Source: Amblyornis subalaris
Lineage: Eukaryota; Chordata; Aves; Passeriformes; Ptilonorhynchidae
Direction: 5' to 3'
Assembly: GCA_018881555.1 (NCBI GenBank)
Contig: JACAXG010000070.1
Location: forward strand, 4,101,616-4,165,615
Length of the DNA: 64,000 bases
This document shows, in pieces, positions 1 through 15,000 of this stretch (the stretch's first letter is position 1; every line of letters starts with the position of its first letter). Under the pieces are notes generated by a model that saw only the letters and a program-made list of their open reading frames with translations, searched no databases and was not told the origin of the DNA. The position numbers and the translations under genes are program-made.

Positions 1-2730
1 CATGACATGGTAGGATTTTGGAATTGAGGTAATCTTTCAGCCAGACTTTGAACTATGCTGGGGTAGTAATGTGCTCCATAGCAATACTTGCTTTCCAAAT
101 GAAGAATGGGGAAAAAAAAGTATGTAATCTTGAGAGAAACATGGAATCATTTGAATATATAGCCTAAAATTCACGGGTAGAAAATGAGTTTAGCACTCCC
201 TACCTGCCTGTCCAAAGCAGTGCAGCCCAGGTTCAGCTGGGTCCAAGTGGTGAGCATGTTGCTGTGAGCAATTTCAGGAAAAATACCAGGAAACTTTGAC
301 AACATCATTGTGTCAATCTTGAAAGATGAGGAAGACTAGTATGGAGCTGACACTGTTCAATATTGTTCAAGAAAATCACAGATTGGTCTAAATAACACTA
401 TAATCATAGTTTAAGTCACCTGCAAAATAGCAGTAAGCATTTTGTTATCTATGGTTTAAAAATGAATTTAACTGATACTTAAGGCAGATTAAAAGAATTT
501 GTAGAGATAGAAGCCATAAAATAACAACTGAATGCTGTTACAGATTGTTGAAGGAAGAAAACAACAAAGGAGATGAGGTTTGTATGGTTTACTGCAAGTT
601 GTATTGCAAGATTGGAATTCATCTTAGTTTTTCTGGAGCTGAAGTCAGCACACTGTATTGTGTGTGGGTTATACAAATCTTTGTGTCTAAGAAAAACGAA
701 TAATCTATTATGTAGTCTAATCTAAACTGAGTCACTGTGTAGTTATGTATTTATCCAAGTCTGTGTAGCATGTTAAGTGAGAGATCTTGCAATAAAGATA
801 CTGAAATAAGCTCTTTTAATNGGGTTAAAAACAACAGTAGCAACAGCAGCAAGACATCTTGGAAGCTGAGGATGAGAGATGAAATCTCTAATTGGAAACC
901 TCTCTGTTTAGACATCAGATCAGGTTGTGAGCTTGTCACAAGCAAAGTGTGTTAGGGAATAAGATGAAGTGCAGTGATTCACTGGTGAAATCAAGCCCTT
1001 CAAAACAGCCTCGCCACTTCCTAAGTAACCCGGAAACAATTTAGCTACCGGCTTCTCCAAATGGTACAGTTTTCTTCTAAGGATCACGTATTTAGAGAGG
1101 GTTTGTCTGCCCCAGCTGAGGTGCCTGGAAGTTAAAATATGTGCAAGTCAGAGGTTGCACCAGATACAGCTGAGAGAGATTCACCATTGCCAACAGAGGG
1201 GCTGATTGTCTTCTGGAGTTACCTCATTCTCTCCGCTGACTGTGCTGTGAGAGTGACAGATTTTGCCATAGTTATCTAGCCTCTCGAAAACCAAAAGTCA
1301 GGAGAGATGATTGCTTCAGGGAAGTAATATCTCTGAGCCACTCTTCAAATTAAAAACTCTATAGCACTTATGTTTTATTGTCAAACTACTTCAATTTATG
1401 AACTACAAGACAGTGGAAGTTCAGATCTCCAAAGTTTTGGATGGAGGAGGTCTGGAATATATGTTGAAAAGTAAAGAGCACTAATGTAAATCAAGATAGC
1501 TAGAGGCAATGTGGCAGATGAAATAGATGTTAGCATGAAGATAAAAAAACTTTTCATCAATTAAAAAGAAGGTGAATTACATTTAGTGTTGCAACTGTTC
1601 ATTAAATATTTCTTGGCTTTGTGGCATTCATATTTAGAAGTTAGATGCTTGAGACCTCTAGAAGAAAGTTTGCTTCGGATGTTTCCCAAGGCAGCTGCAC
1701 ATGCAAGGAATGCTCTGGTGGCTGCCATCCTTTATAAACCAGCGTATTCCTGTTTTGTGAATAACACCTGATTCTGAGTTATTTTATTGTCTTTTAGGTC
1801 ACTTTCAAGTTTCAGATGTGCAGGAAGGTGGTGAAGGTGACAGAAATGCTTCATGGAGTTAAGTTTAAGAGAAGAAGAGACCAAATAGCATAACTGGACT
1901 CTGCATAATGCAGACCGTGGGATATCATGTAGTCAATTGTGTGTTGAGCCCTAGCTGTAAATGCTCAGAGTGTCTTCCAGCAACAAACTTTCGTTTGGCA
2001 ACACCACGAAATGGAAAATATACCCATATCCTCAGTAGCTTGTTCTCTGAATTATTGACATCTTTTTATTAATAAGATTTGCAGTAAACAGCAGTCCAGG
2101 ATTAAAACAGATCTCAAATAATTGAATTTTTTCTTATAGAGACTTAAAAATCATACTTTTAGATAGCACTCTAATTACTTTTACTTAAAGTAACTCCTAA
2201 AACTACTAAGAGAAATTAAGGGAAAATTTTCTTTTTTGTTTTTAAGTGTGCTTATTTCTTTCTTTGCCAGCCTTTAGTTTATCTTGGATTTTTAGTTGCT
2301 TCTCTATAGTGAATTCTGTGTTGTTCATGTGGATGTTTTGAAACCAGAAAAGGGAAAGCATTTTTCAATCGGGAAAATGTTATTACAGAACTCCAAAAAA
2401 TTGGCAGAGAGATTCAGAGAAAATATTCCATCTGCCACTAGTTTTAATTAAATCAAAAGTCCAGAACAGAAACAATTAAACATGCAAAAGCCCAGAATTC
2501 ATTCAAATGACTTGTATATTCAGAATTATTTTCATTGTAAAATAAAATGACCCCCAAATATTTTCTGTTCCCTATTATCTGCTATGTGTTGTATTATTGT
2601 ATAAACCAGAAGATTTTTAAGTAAATACCTGGTTTCCGAACCACACTATTCTTGTTTGTTTTCAAAGTCTGTGTATTATACTGTGTAGTCCTCAAGCCAT
2701 TTTAGTTAGTATTGAAATCCTTAGTTTTTA
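1..2730. other. Unique AT-rich sequence, no gene seen
   Basis: No ORF over 65 codons, no recognisable repeat and no CpG island. The short open frames contain no known motif. Confidence 0.6.
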
Positions 2731-2782
2731 ACTAGATCAGGTCACTCGGAGCCCTGTCCAACCTGACTTTGAATGTTTCNNG
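2731..2782 (-). mobile_element. Short CR1 LINE remnant
   Basis: About 50 bases on the plus strand (aactagatcaggtcactcgg, gccctgtccaacctgac, tttgaatgtttc) match the reversed CR1 3' end wording seen again at 42.74 kb and 60.66 kb in this window. Two Ns follow directly and the match stops there. It is short, so it is less certain than the larger copies. Confidence 0.55.
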
Positions 2783-5700
2783 AAAAAACTTCGGTTCCTT
2801 TGGTTAGGTTTTACCTGCATTCAACACCTTACCGCGTCAGGCTTAAGGACTATATGAAGCATTACTGCCAGAAACCAACACCGCAGTGTTCAACCTCTTG
2901 AAACAAGATGGTGTAACACCTCTCCCATGTGTTGAGATGCTGTTGGTTTGAGTCTAGAGCTTACATGGCTACAGCAGATAATGTGAAGCAATGCTACCTG
3001 CTGTGCCAGTGTGTCCTGAGGTAGCCTCTTTGCCTTAGATGTAAACAAGACGTGCTACTGCTTCTGGCCTGGGTCTGTTTTTGTGTTCTTTCTTGGGAGA
3101 TATTCTTGTACTGTGGCTGAGAAATGCATGTGCAGTTTCCCTGTGGTTCTCCTTTTCCTGAGGATGTCACATGAGCTAAAACTGTGTGATAATACCAGGT
3201 CCGATGGCCTCTGTGTGGGCCACGCTGCTGGTACCACAATCTGCTCAGTCTGCGGTTGGGGACACCCACACCTAACCTTTACTCCCAGACCTGTCTCTGC
3301 AGCCATGGAGAATTTGGATCATCTCAGGCCTTGTGTCTCAATGGTCGGTGGCTGGATGACTGCCATGAATTGAGGGTGCATGTTCATTCCTGTTCTGGTC
3401 AATATTAAGGGATGCACCAGGCTGTTGAGGACTGTGCTGTCAAGTCTTCCATTTTTATTGCTTTGGCCCACCTGCCACAAAGGAAGTGTTATCCACTGGT
3501 TAATTGAGGTTCACTTGATTGTCACATGCTACCTGAAGATTTCTTTCTTATCACCTCTCATAGCAATCACATCTTTGAAAAATTTGTTACAGTTTTGGCA
3601 TGCATCAATAAATCCAATTCCCAATGGGACTTGGACCTAATATTTTCCATGCTGGTGTAAAATGAGTTTTTCAATCCATGGCAATCTATTGTCTGTTGCA
3701 TGTATCCAGGAAGGTGTCAACCTTGAAGTGAGTTCTGTTGTCCTAAGAACAGCTGGAAAGAACAGCGAACTGAGTAGGATGGATATAATGAAAAACCAAG
3801 CAATCTTAAAACAAGTATAATTTTAAGAAAAAGGTGATTTGAAAAATTTTCTGCAGCATGTTTACATTAGCATGCAGCTGGAAAAGGTAGAGAGTATTTC
3901 TGCATTATACCAGCAAGATAAGTGTGAATTCTGGGTTCTCTTTTGTATTTAGCTCTTTCCCTTGTGCTTTTAGTGTATCAAATTATTGGGTAATATTTGA
4001 AAAGCTGAAGAACACTCTACCTGAATAAAGTGTAAACCACTAGCAACATAAATGTACTTGATACATGAGAAAGAAGAGAGATGCAACTTTTCATAAGGTT
4101 AGTAAAATGAAAAGATGACCTTACAGCAATCTATAATTTCATAAGGTACCAGTGAAATTTCTAAGCTCGGGCAAGTTGATTACTGTTAGTGAGTGAGAAA
4201 AGCCTCTGGAGGGTACTTTGGAAAAAGGAATTACAACACTTTTCAGTCACAAAATTAAAAGCCATTTCCCAAGAAGATGCTGAGATTTAATTTAAAATTT
4301 GAACCTTTGAGATATGTACTAATGACCCCTGTTCCCCATACATTGAGACAGGGTAATGAACAGGATTGTAAATTACATGCCAAATGATTATGGATGAAAT
4401 CNTAGTGAGCAGAAGGCTTATGTCTGTTATGGCCTGGGACTTGTGTACAGCTCTGATACTCAGCTTAGGTCCTTGTCTGCTGCCATGGGTGTGCCTCTGC
4501 TGTTCTGGGGGCATTGTGGTGAGTGGTGTGACCCAACTGGCTGCTCGATTTTTTCTCAGAGGAAAATAAATAGATTGTAGGCTAACATAAGCAAGAATAT
4601 TTATATACATAGTGATCTAATGACACCAAGACATAAGGAAAAGCTGAGAAATAGCACTGTATTGTATAGAAATAGCACTAAGATTTCTGTTAAAGGGTTT
4701 AATGGTAAAAATGAGAAAACTACTCACAAATCCCAAGTTAGTTTCAAAAAGACATGAAAATTCAAGCCCTAGATCCTTTAGAAAAATACTTTTAACATAG
4801 AGCTTGTTATTAATTGAGCTGATGTTCAACAAAGGTGTTTAAATATTAAAAAAAAAAACCTCTATTCATGTTATCTGAATCAGTGGCCCATATGGAATTT
4901 AAATTAGTTAATTTCACAGATTTTTATAACAGAAAAGTGACTCTGCATTTCTGAGTCTTTCAGGAATATGTAGCTTATTCATAATGATATAGAGATCTGT
5001 CCTGGGGTGTCTCAACAATGATGAGAGCAATGAAGGATGTAATTCTCCAGATAATGAAAAAGCTCTTCATCTTTGATTAACTGAGGAGGTCCAAAATGTC
5101 CAAAATTCTTTTTTCAGAAGGAAGAACAACTAGCTTCAGAAATGTTTTGGATACCTCTTCAGGAATAACAGTATATGTTAAAGACAAACAAATCCCACTG
5201 GATCATACTGGCTAGATCTTTCACTTAATTGGAGGGTCTCACTGGTGAATTGGGTGGCTGATTTTTTTTATTTGATCCTTTGGAATTGGTCCTATACTCC
5301 TGAAGAATTCATTGGCATATACAGGGTCATTTATAAAGTCATGATTACAATTATTCTTCAGGATTAGGTCCTGTTTGCAATTATTTACATATATTTAAGG
5401 AAATCCATAAAGGATATGAGGGGACCCTGTGAAGTATAATGTTCACAGGGCACTGAGAGAGATGCCATTAGATAACTTGGTACTGATTCAGTGTTAAAAG
5501 AATTCGGTGATAGACTTTAACTCTTACAAATACATTGGGCATTTAAACATAACCCAGAGAGTTCAGCAGGTCTTATCCCACTTACAGTAAGTGTATGGTT
5601 AATATTGCTGTCCTTTGTTTTGCAGCTTGTCCTTTCTGGTAAAGATATATATCTTTTTATATTAATAAAAATTATTTATAGGTCAGACGTATGAATTATA

Positions 5701-8700
5701 CCACTGACTATCTTGTACAGCAACTAAATCCTGGTTTTGACTACATGCAAGAAATTTTAGGTCCTGTTTATTTCCTCTAGTTCTTTCATTCATGCACAGT
5801 CTTGTAGGGAATGTCTGTATAAGTTTGTGTGTACCTCATCCCTTCTGTCTCATTTGATCCTGTCCTAGTATCTCTGAATTTCCTGGTTTTGACAGTTTTC
5901 TTGTGTCCTTGAATTTCATCAGTTGTGGGATAAGCTTTGTATTTTTCTGTTGAAAAATGCCTTTTGAGAGCAAGGCATTATTATTTACAAATTTAACTCC
6001 TGGCAGCATTGAGTTGTACCACCAGAATGCTAAAATACCATTCTATTGTCCATTGCAAAACATTTTCAGAAGCTAAAACAAGCAAGCAAAAGTAGCAAAC
6101 TGTGAAGACAGGAAAACTACTGGCATAGCATGACAGGCTGGGATGGCAAATACAATTCTCTTTCTTACTTAAAACAAGAAGGCATCTTGTGTCTGGGCAA
6201 GTTGATGTAAAGTAGGCCTACGGGAATCAAGTAGTGAAACAGCAGACACAGACAGCAGTAAGACACTCTTTGGAGCAACAACAAAACAGATGGTTCAATG
6301 GCCCCCTGTCCACTCCAGAGAATATACAATTACTTACAGGACAAAGCCCATCTGGTCCTATAATAATCTGAGAATTCATCATGACTAAAACTGCAGTAGG
6401 CTTTTTGCCAGCTGTTAAAATTAACTTGATCAGTCGCCTCTATAAACCTATCTAAAAAAATCCAGTTCTCTCCATCCTTTAACCTGCTGTAACAGGTTCA
6501 CCTCTTGCCTTGTGATCAGAAGAACAGAAGAAACNAGTGCCACCTGTTAGCTTTGGGAAGGATGGCCTGTACCTATTGGAAACTGCTGCAAATGAAGTGA
6601 GCAGTCATAAAGTTTTAGAGGCCACCCTGTAAACTTGTTTGAAGTTTTGGCACTGTGACTGATTATCCGAGGCCAGACAGATAAAGGAGATAGCATGTAA
6701 AGCTGTATAAAAGTATATCTCATCATGAAAGGACAGTATTTTCAAGACACTAAGCCAAGGACTTGTACTGCACTCAAATGGAGCAGGTGATTGTGCTATA
6801 AATAGGAGCTTGTAGAGGGAGAAGGAGAAAACAATATAGCCATAATGGGATAGACTGCAGGTTTGGGAAGTGTGGAACAGCAGTGGTATTTTTTAATATT
6901 CAGGGTCCATTTAGTCACAGCTTTCTACCTTTTGTAGTCACTCACATCTGAACAACAAGATGCACACAAAAGTCTCTCAGCTCAGAGCAGGAGCTAATTT
7001 GCTCTGTGTGTTTAATGCTGTGTGAGGCATGTGTTTGTGTTGAACTGGGCCCTGGGGGTTGAGATGTCAAGACTGAGGGAGGGTGCAGGGCAAGAACAAA
7101 AGGTGCTTGAATTCAAGCTGCAATCTCCTAGAAGNATCCTTGGAAAAATATCCGAAACACTTATTTCTTAAGTTCTTTCACGCATATTGTGTCACTTTGG
7201 AAGAGTCTCTGGGCCAAGGATTATATACAGTTAATTCCTTACTAAATTTTATCCTCTGTGCACATTATTGCCATTTTCAGCATTGATCTGATTTTATCTT
7301 TTGTAAAAGCCCAGCTGGTTTCAGTATGCAGTTGGCTCACAGAAACCCATTCAACCTTTTTAGCCATTTACTTTAACTATCAAAGAGGCATGATTGCTAC
7401 CTGCAGGTGACAAAGGAAAAGGAGAGGAGTGGAATGAAGTGATATCTGTGAATATAAAACTCGCCTGTCTATATATGAAACCAACACTGTCCTAAGGATA
7501 AAACAAAAGCTTTCTTCCTCAGTCAGGCATCCAGGCTTGTGAAATTAATGCTTCCTCTGAACATCTTTCTAATTCAATCTTTAGCATTTTCATACCTGCA
7601 CTGCAGCTAAGATTCCAGTAAACAGCTGCCAAAGAAAAATGTATAGGCATTGCAATGTGTTTTCAGAATCTGGAATAGGTTTCAGGCTGTCACTGTCTCA
7701 ATTTCAGGCTTTTTGACAAGCTATAATCTGTCCTTCTTGGAACAACTGACAATTTTGCAGGCAGAAGCTGTGCAAATAGCCTGAAAAATGGACAGCTATT
7801 ATTTAAAATATATTATTAAAAATGAGAAAACTAAAACTAAAAAGTGCAGATGTTTTTATTGTGAGTGCTGTTTTTCAGATTAGTGAACATAATTCTTGTA
7901 ATTCTACCTGGTGGTACAATTCTAAGTAAAGACTGTAAAACTGTGACTAGTTTAGCATTTGCTAAGGGAGGAACGTATGCCATTTATTTTGTGGGAATAT
8001 AAAGTGAGTTGGTATGCCAGATGACAAAAAGAAACAAAATATAATTAGGCATCATATTAACTGTCACAGTGCACTTGTAACATCTAGCTGCTTTGGTAAT
8101 AATAAAAGGTGCTACTGCATGGGAATTTGACACTGCTACCAGAAGGTCCTCATCTCAGTACTTTCTGCATTTTTCGTCATTGTCACCTGAAAAGTGACCT
8201 GAAAACATCTCACTGATTCTACTTTTTTTTTTCTTTTAAAATATATAGCATACCAGTTTATTTTAAAAAGTTATAGTTTTATTTTGTAGTTAAAATGTTG
8301 CCTGGTTTACCTGGTTCTTCTGTGGTTCTTGCAACTCCGTGTGTGTGTGAATCAGTGTGTCTGTCACTGATGGGCTTTGTTGCCACAAACCTCCCCCGCC
8401 CAGCCTTGCTTACACAGAAGTCATGAGGTGTCACGGAAGTACAGATATGCCCTCAGTTTTCTTCTGCTTCAGCAGTTCAAATGTACACTTTCTTAGTATG
8501 TCTTAAGAGACATGATAATTCCCTCTGCAGTGTTTGTGTATAGGAATNTACACCATTCTATGTCCCCAGGCAAGCCACAGCAGTGGGAGCAACACAACTT
8601 AAGGATGTTGTACCCAGAGATGAATTTCATCCCATTAAGACCCAGGTGTAACCAAGAGATTCAATGATGCATGAGGTTTTCATGGGCTGCTAGCATACAA

Positions 8701-11700
8701 TTGAATTTTATCTGAATTGACTACTGTGCAAACATCCCAAATCCAAACTTAATGACTGTGGAAGGTATTAACCTCCATCAGTACTGTACATGACACCTTG
8801 GCATCCTCTGTGTTTACAGTTTGTAGTGAGTGCTTCATTAAGGTTTCTGTGTGTGCTTGCCATTACTGCAACACTGCAGGGCCAGATTAGAATAAAATGA
8901 AATGTTTATAAATCACATTTAGGAATTAAAACAGTGGGCACAAAATTGCTACTTTCAGGTTGGAGAAAATAAGATTTCAAAGCAGTTATTGAAAGTTTAA
9001 CATATCTGGTCTTCTGTTGCTTCCATTCAATACCAGGTGTTTCTGTATGTAATGATGATGGGAAAGCAGTTGCTAACTACTACTGAGCAACTGGAATAAT
9101 AGTTGGGCTTTTTTTTTTCCTCTCTCTTTGAGGTAACATTGCTTATTTGGCTTGCTTTTACTCTATAACTTTCAAAATCACATATATTTTCTTTATTTTT
9201 TACTTTTGATTAATCTGAGGAAGGTCTTAAGGTGCATATGTAGTTTTGTGCCCTTAGATAGTGTGTTATTCTTTGCAGAATTTCAAAGAACTGACATAAG
9301 CACCTATTTTCACTGTTTCAAACTTACAGTCACCAAAGTATTTTTTAGCACCTCCATATCACTTAAAGCTCCATAAATTTTTATAACTATCGTCCTTATT
9401 TGAACATGCAGAGGAGGCAACACAAAAATGGTAATATGCTGTCATTAAAGTTTCATTTAAGCTCCATGTCATTGTTATTTAGCTAATTACATGATGCATG
9501 CAGATGAGATGTAAGGACTGATCTGCTGGAAGGATGCAGCGTTGGCTGTGCTGGTTGAATGGGTGAGAGAAGCTCTATATTGCACTGAAGTTCCTGTTCC
9601 ACCTTGTTGCTGCAGTAGGGATCTAATGTTTAGATAAGGCTAGTTTCCTAAACCATGGTCACCCTGTCTGAAAGGTGGTCAAACCCAAACATGGTCAAAC
9701 CCTGTTTGAACGACCTCCTTCAGTTTTGGAACAAACTCCCTGCTTTGTTCATAGCCTTTGGCCATCACAACTACGAAGGCGCTGCTGTCGCAGTTATTGA
9801 AAGGCTTTTAAGCACCTGTCTCCTGCAGATTTCAGATTGTTCTGAATGGTTAGGATTNCTCAGATGACTAGGGTATCACATTTCTGAAGTGCTCAAGTGA
9901 CATGGGATTTTGACAAGTCCCTGTTTTCCCATAATTTCTATGAAAGCTTGCTGCTGCTACAGATTTGAAGTGACTCAGAAGTCATCTCTGGGAAAACAAA
10001 CAAAACCAGACAAGCTCTTGGATACTTGAGACCCTTTGTCTTCAAGTCTGAGACAAAATATGGATCTGTGTATGACAGGCATATCAAGACATGCAGACAT
10101 ATTGAAAAAGGGCAGTGAATAGTGTGATGCAACACAACTTTTGGTAAGTGGTCTGGCTGCGATACCAAGGGCTGAATCNTGCTCCAGAGACAGAGAAGAA
10201 GGGGCACACATTGCTTTTATGTAGCTGTTTTATGTATAACAATGCTAAGCCAGTGTTCTATTATGAGAAGCGTGACCTTATGTATCTTCTAGAACCTGAA
10301 TAATGGGCTCCATACAGATAGTGTTCCCGAGACACAAAGCTTTGGAAGGTTTTTTCCCTTTCCTTCAACAGTTTCATAGCAACTGAGAAAGGAGCTCCTA
10401 TTGTATAAAGCATGCAAGGGATTAATTTCAAATACAGGTCATGTTTACTGTACAGACTTGAGTCAGAAATATTCTTTTATAGTGTCACAGAAATGCTAAA
10501 AGTAATGGGACTCAGTTCACTCAGTTTTGAGATGGGAAATGGGATTAGCCCTGGCTATAACTGTTGTCATATACTGAAGATGCTTCTGACTACATGTATT
10601 CTAAGCACATTTTCAGTTCTGGTGAGACTAGTCTTATCAATTGCTAGACCTGCATGCTAAGATAGAAATGTTATTCAAGTTAAACTTCAATAATTTAATC
10701 TAACGTTCAGGCTGCTACTAATGTGTCTGGCATTAACAGTTATGAAATAAATGCAGTAAAGAAATGGGTAATATCAACCCAAGACCTACTCACATAATAA
10801 ATATACTAATGAAGATAGATATTCTATGAAAGTTTATCTGTTAGTCTGAAGACACTCCATGGCTTGTGTCTGGTTTTTGCATTATTAATTATTTAGCTGA
10901 AAAGGAATCAAAAGATCCAGGAGACTGAGAATGGTTATTTTTGTCACCCTTGTTCATCTCTCCATTGTTAGTTGTGTTGTAGGGAAAAAGTAGAGCTCTA
11001 ATAGGATTTAAAGACAACATAAATGTGTATCAGAATTTACAGTGGTCCTTGGGGAGAAAAAAAACCAATATTTTTTGTGTTCCTGTGAGTGACGTAAATG
11101 AAACCAGGCACTAAGAGCAAACGTTGCCTGCAAAAATGTGCCTCAAGACACTGAGAAATAGATAAGCAGATTGTTTACATCTGGGCTGTGTTTTGGGAAG
11201 GCCTTAATCAAATCATCTCAGATTTACATTGCTGTCACTGGTAGCATCAGAATTTTCTGGTCTTTTTAACTCCACACATGGTGTGGCAGACAGTTGCTCC
11301 AGTACAATCTGTCACTTTGGTGCTCTCCAGTGTAATGCAGAACAGGATTCTCGTCAGCTGCTAAATGTCCTTAACTCCACCCTCTGGATTGCCTTCTGCC
11401 TCTACTTGGTGGGATCACACAGCAGATCACAGTAGTTCATCCTTCTAGATGCTTGTCACTGTACCAACACATGGACCACTTNTGTTAGAGGTTGCTAGAA
11501 AATGCAGAGCTGTCCCTCAGCAGCTTCTCAGAGGTTGCTCGTTTCACAGAGGCGATAAAAGTTAATATGTACTTGATAAGCACTTCATACGAGATGACAA
11601 GAAAAACCCTGTGTCACCTTAACACAACCTTCACCGAATGAGCTCTGTCTTATCACAGTGGCAACTATTGAAAGCACATCTGACACCTGCTGCATGTGGC

Positions 11701-11853
11701 TGCAATTTGATTTAATACTGTTCCTGTCCCTTGCTTACCTCGTTGATCACAAACAGTTTTTGCAAATGTCCATTCCAATTTGCTTTCAACCAGAATGGTT
11801 TTTATTAAATGATTGTGCCTACAGCTTTCTTGATTCTAACATGTCTTTTGTAG
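2783..11853. other. Unique AT-rich sequence, no gene seen
   Basis: Open frames stay below 100 codons. The strip at about 3.0-3.65 kb is open in several frames but shows no motif or splice pattern. A short GT-rich patch sits at 8.34 kb. Around 9.66-9.72 kb the words atggtca and ccctgt recur, a minor local duplication. Confidence 0.55.
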
Positions 11854-12006
11854 ATCAAACACAAATGAAGAGGGGTTCAAAAGACACAGAAGATTGGAGG
11901 GGAAATGTTCCCTGGTGTTTGCACAGCAACTCTGTGATATATAACAACACTCGCTCTGTGGCTCCCAGGGTGGAGAGACACTGCCAGGGAGCCACTTTTC
12001 TGTCAG
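11854..12006 (+). other. Exon-like open segment, unassigned
   Basis: A strong acceptor (taacatgtcttttgtag) is followed by 153 bases open in one frame (phase 1 to 1) and a moderate donor (ctgtcag|gtgctg). It lies in a 142-codon open frame (11658-12086). The peptide includes KDTEDWRGNVPWCLHSN and one NNTR glycosylation-type site. No partner exon in matching phase was found, so it is probably chance. Confidence 0.15.
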
Positions 12007-15000
12007 GTGCTGCCACAGCACTTGGAGGTTTCCCCAAGAGAATAACGTGTCAGTGTTCAATGAGAGAGTGTAAAGTGTTGAACTGAGCCAAATGTGAAGT
12101 GGCCTAAAATGGCAAACCAGGTTCATGGCAACAAACTGTGGCCATTAGCAGAGGAGTTAACACTGGGGCCAAAGAATCTGGGCAGAGTTCTTGTGTTCTG
12201 GACACTGCACTGGAACTACAGGCTGAACTGTTTACTATCTCTTGGCCTTTACTTTTCCTTGCTATTTTGAGTCCATAGAAAGGGCATGGTTTTAACTTGA
12301 TGTAGAACCATGTAGATGATAGGTGTTGGGTAACAGCCTTAATGACCTAATGTCACATTACACAGTGAAATATCAAGACCTTGTCAGGAAGGGCAGAAAT
12401 TTCCTGCTAAATGACTGAATTTTCAAACAAAAGGTATAACATTCGAGATGGTAACTTTATGGAGCTACTGCATTAAATGCAGCTCTCATGCTTTTAGCCG
12501 TCTCACTGAGCATTTTACCTAAATTTTAGCCCAATAAGTGTCCACAGGTCAGTTGTCCTGAATATATCTGGTGGACTTTGAACAGTGAATAATTGAATAT
12601 TATATTTTTAATGTTTAACTTAGTCTTGGAAGATGTGTCTAAGAAAGCACAGGCTATAATTTAGTTGTAATACAAATAAAATATTAATTCATTACTGTCT
12701 ATGCTATTATTAACATTTGCAAAGGACTAAATCTCTTAGTATCTCTCAAAAGCTACTAAGAACATCATTACTGGAACACTCAGTTATGGCTTTTTAATTT
12801 CTTTTTTTACTAACTGGCTTGGTTAATTGCAGCATACTCAGCAGAGTGGGTCAAGGCACTGTTTCATTGGTATATGATATTTGCACAGAAATCTTTACTT
12901 TAGTGCTCTTAATGCTTTGGAGAAATGTTTCTAATAGAGTTCCTAAAAAGCAATATTCTTACCTTCCTTTCCTTTCCATCCATCTCTTTTTCNCTTTTCC
13001 CTCTGTTTGTGCACGTGCATATGTACATTTTAAATGAACTGTTAACTTGTCCATGTGTTTTTGGAAAATTTTCAAAAATCACATGCCTATTGGTTTAAGG
13101 AGCAATAGCAAAATTAGAAAGCACATCCTGACAGTGGATGATGCAGCAGGAGAGGGGATGCTGAAATCTGGATTTGAAACACATCAATCTATGTTAAAGC
13201 ATATATTAGTAAATTCTCAAGCTGTAAGCAAAGGCATTTTTTCCTGAAGGACAGACTGAATTTAGAGTCAGTAAGGTACGTAATTTTAAAAAGTGTTTGG
13301 GTTTTTTTTTGTGTGTGTGGTAGTCATTAAACAAATGCATGGAAAGTAATTTGAAGTCTTCACATAGAGATTTCTATTTGAAGGGAATAAGTATCAATCA
13401 AAAATAAAAGGGACTGCTGAGTTCTGAGGCAAATGTTGTGATCATGTGTTGAGATGGGTGCAGAATGTCTAACTGTCTGCTTTCCAGAATTTGTACGATC
13501 ACATATTTGCAGAGCAAAGTCTCTTGAATCTCTCTCAACCTTTTCATAGAATGGAAACTCTTGAGTACCAGGTTCAACTACCTGTGGAGAGCAGGCATGT
13601 AGAGCTAGCTGTGGAAACATTCATCCTCACCCTTTGCTGCATACACAGTTGCTGTGGCTCAGGTGTATATTGTTTTGTTTATTGTCTAGCACACAGCTTT
13701 ACTGCTGATTCTGCTAACAGAGATCCTTTTGTTGTTTCCAGAATTCAGTCTGGGAGTCTCTTTCCAGAACCACGTGGGTGAAGTTTCTTGGCTGGTTATC
13801 TATATATTTCGAATTCTGAATTCATCACAGTTTCTGCTCTTAAATCTCTTTTCTTTTGATGGCCATGCTTTCCTCCCCTTTCACACTTTCCCCCATGCCT
13901 CTCAAGCATGCTTACTCTGGTCCCAGTGAACATAGGGAAGAAAAAAGCAAGAACAGTGCTCTCTCTGGGTATGGCCCAAAGCTCCTATAAGTTAAAAACT
14001 CCAACAGGTTCAAACTTAAAATCCTCTATGCAGGCTCTCACTGTTTTTCTTTATTACATATCCCCACACAGTCCCTGAACACTCAGAACTGACTGTCTGG
14101 GTGTACAGAAGAGGGTAATAAATCAGAAGCCTCTTTAAATAAATCTATACCTTTTTACTAATAATTTAAAGCAAAGTCTACTAACAATGTCACCAGCCCT
14201 GTATTTCTACTGTTCTTGAGGGTGTATCTCATTAAACATCAGGAAATGCCTGAAATATTTCAATAGTGTTGTTTATTGCAACATCTGATTGCATATTGAA
14301 GTGTTTTATATTCCAGTTGATAAAGAAGTTTTTCAGCTATAACTTTAAAAACCATTGGTAAATTTACAGAAAAACCTGTAAGCATCAACACAGTGCTAAA
14401 TTCTAATAAAAGAGGAAGGAGCCTGAAACTGATAAGAGAGGTGGTGATTCAGAGATGAAAGAGAGTTCAGGCAAGAGTAAGCAGAGAGCACTGAGTTATA
14501 AAGAAAGAACCTAAATATTTTCAGAAAGTCTAATGCAAATATTAAAGCTGTGTATGAGAGCTTTAAATAACACAGCCAGAATGTACATAGTACTAAGAAC
14601 ACCACAGATCTGGCATCAATTAGGGGATTAATCTTCATATAATTATATGTATTGACCCCTGTATGTGGCCTTGCATTTTGCAGTTCTTCAGATGTGCAGT
14701 GTTTTTAGTTCAGCAAAATAGTTTCTCACGCACTTTTGTGTAAACATGAATTGTTGACCTAACGGCAAGGATTGTTATGAATTCCTAACCTATGTGATAG
14801 ACATTATTACTAACCAGTGGACAGCAGGAAGTGGTATCTCCATCCTCCAATCCACGGTGAATTTGGAAAACATATAAATAAAATGAGGGCAGAGGCCAGC
14901 TCTCTCTTCCTCCTCACCTCGTCCTCCATTTTTGGCCTCTGCCTGTTGGAGAACCCTGACAACTGTGTCCGTGTGTTTATTCGAACCTGAGAACAACACC

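Noticed and set aside
13541..13620. CR1-like word catagaatgg
   Set aside because: Only that short word matches; the flanking sequence has none of the following CR1 words.
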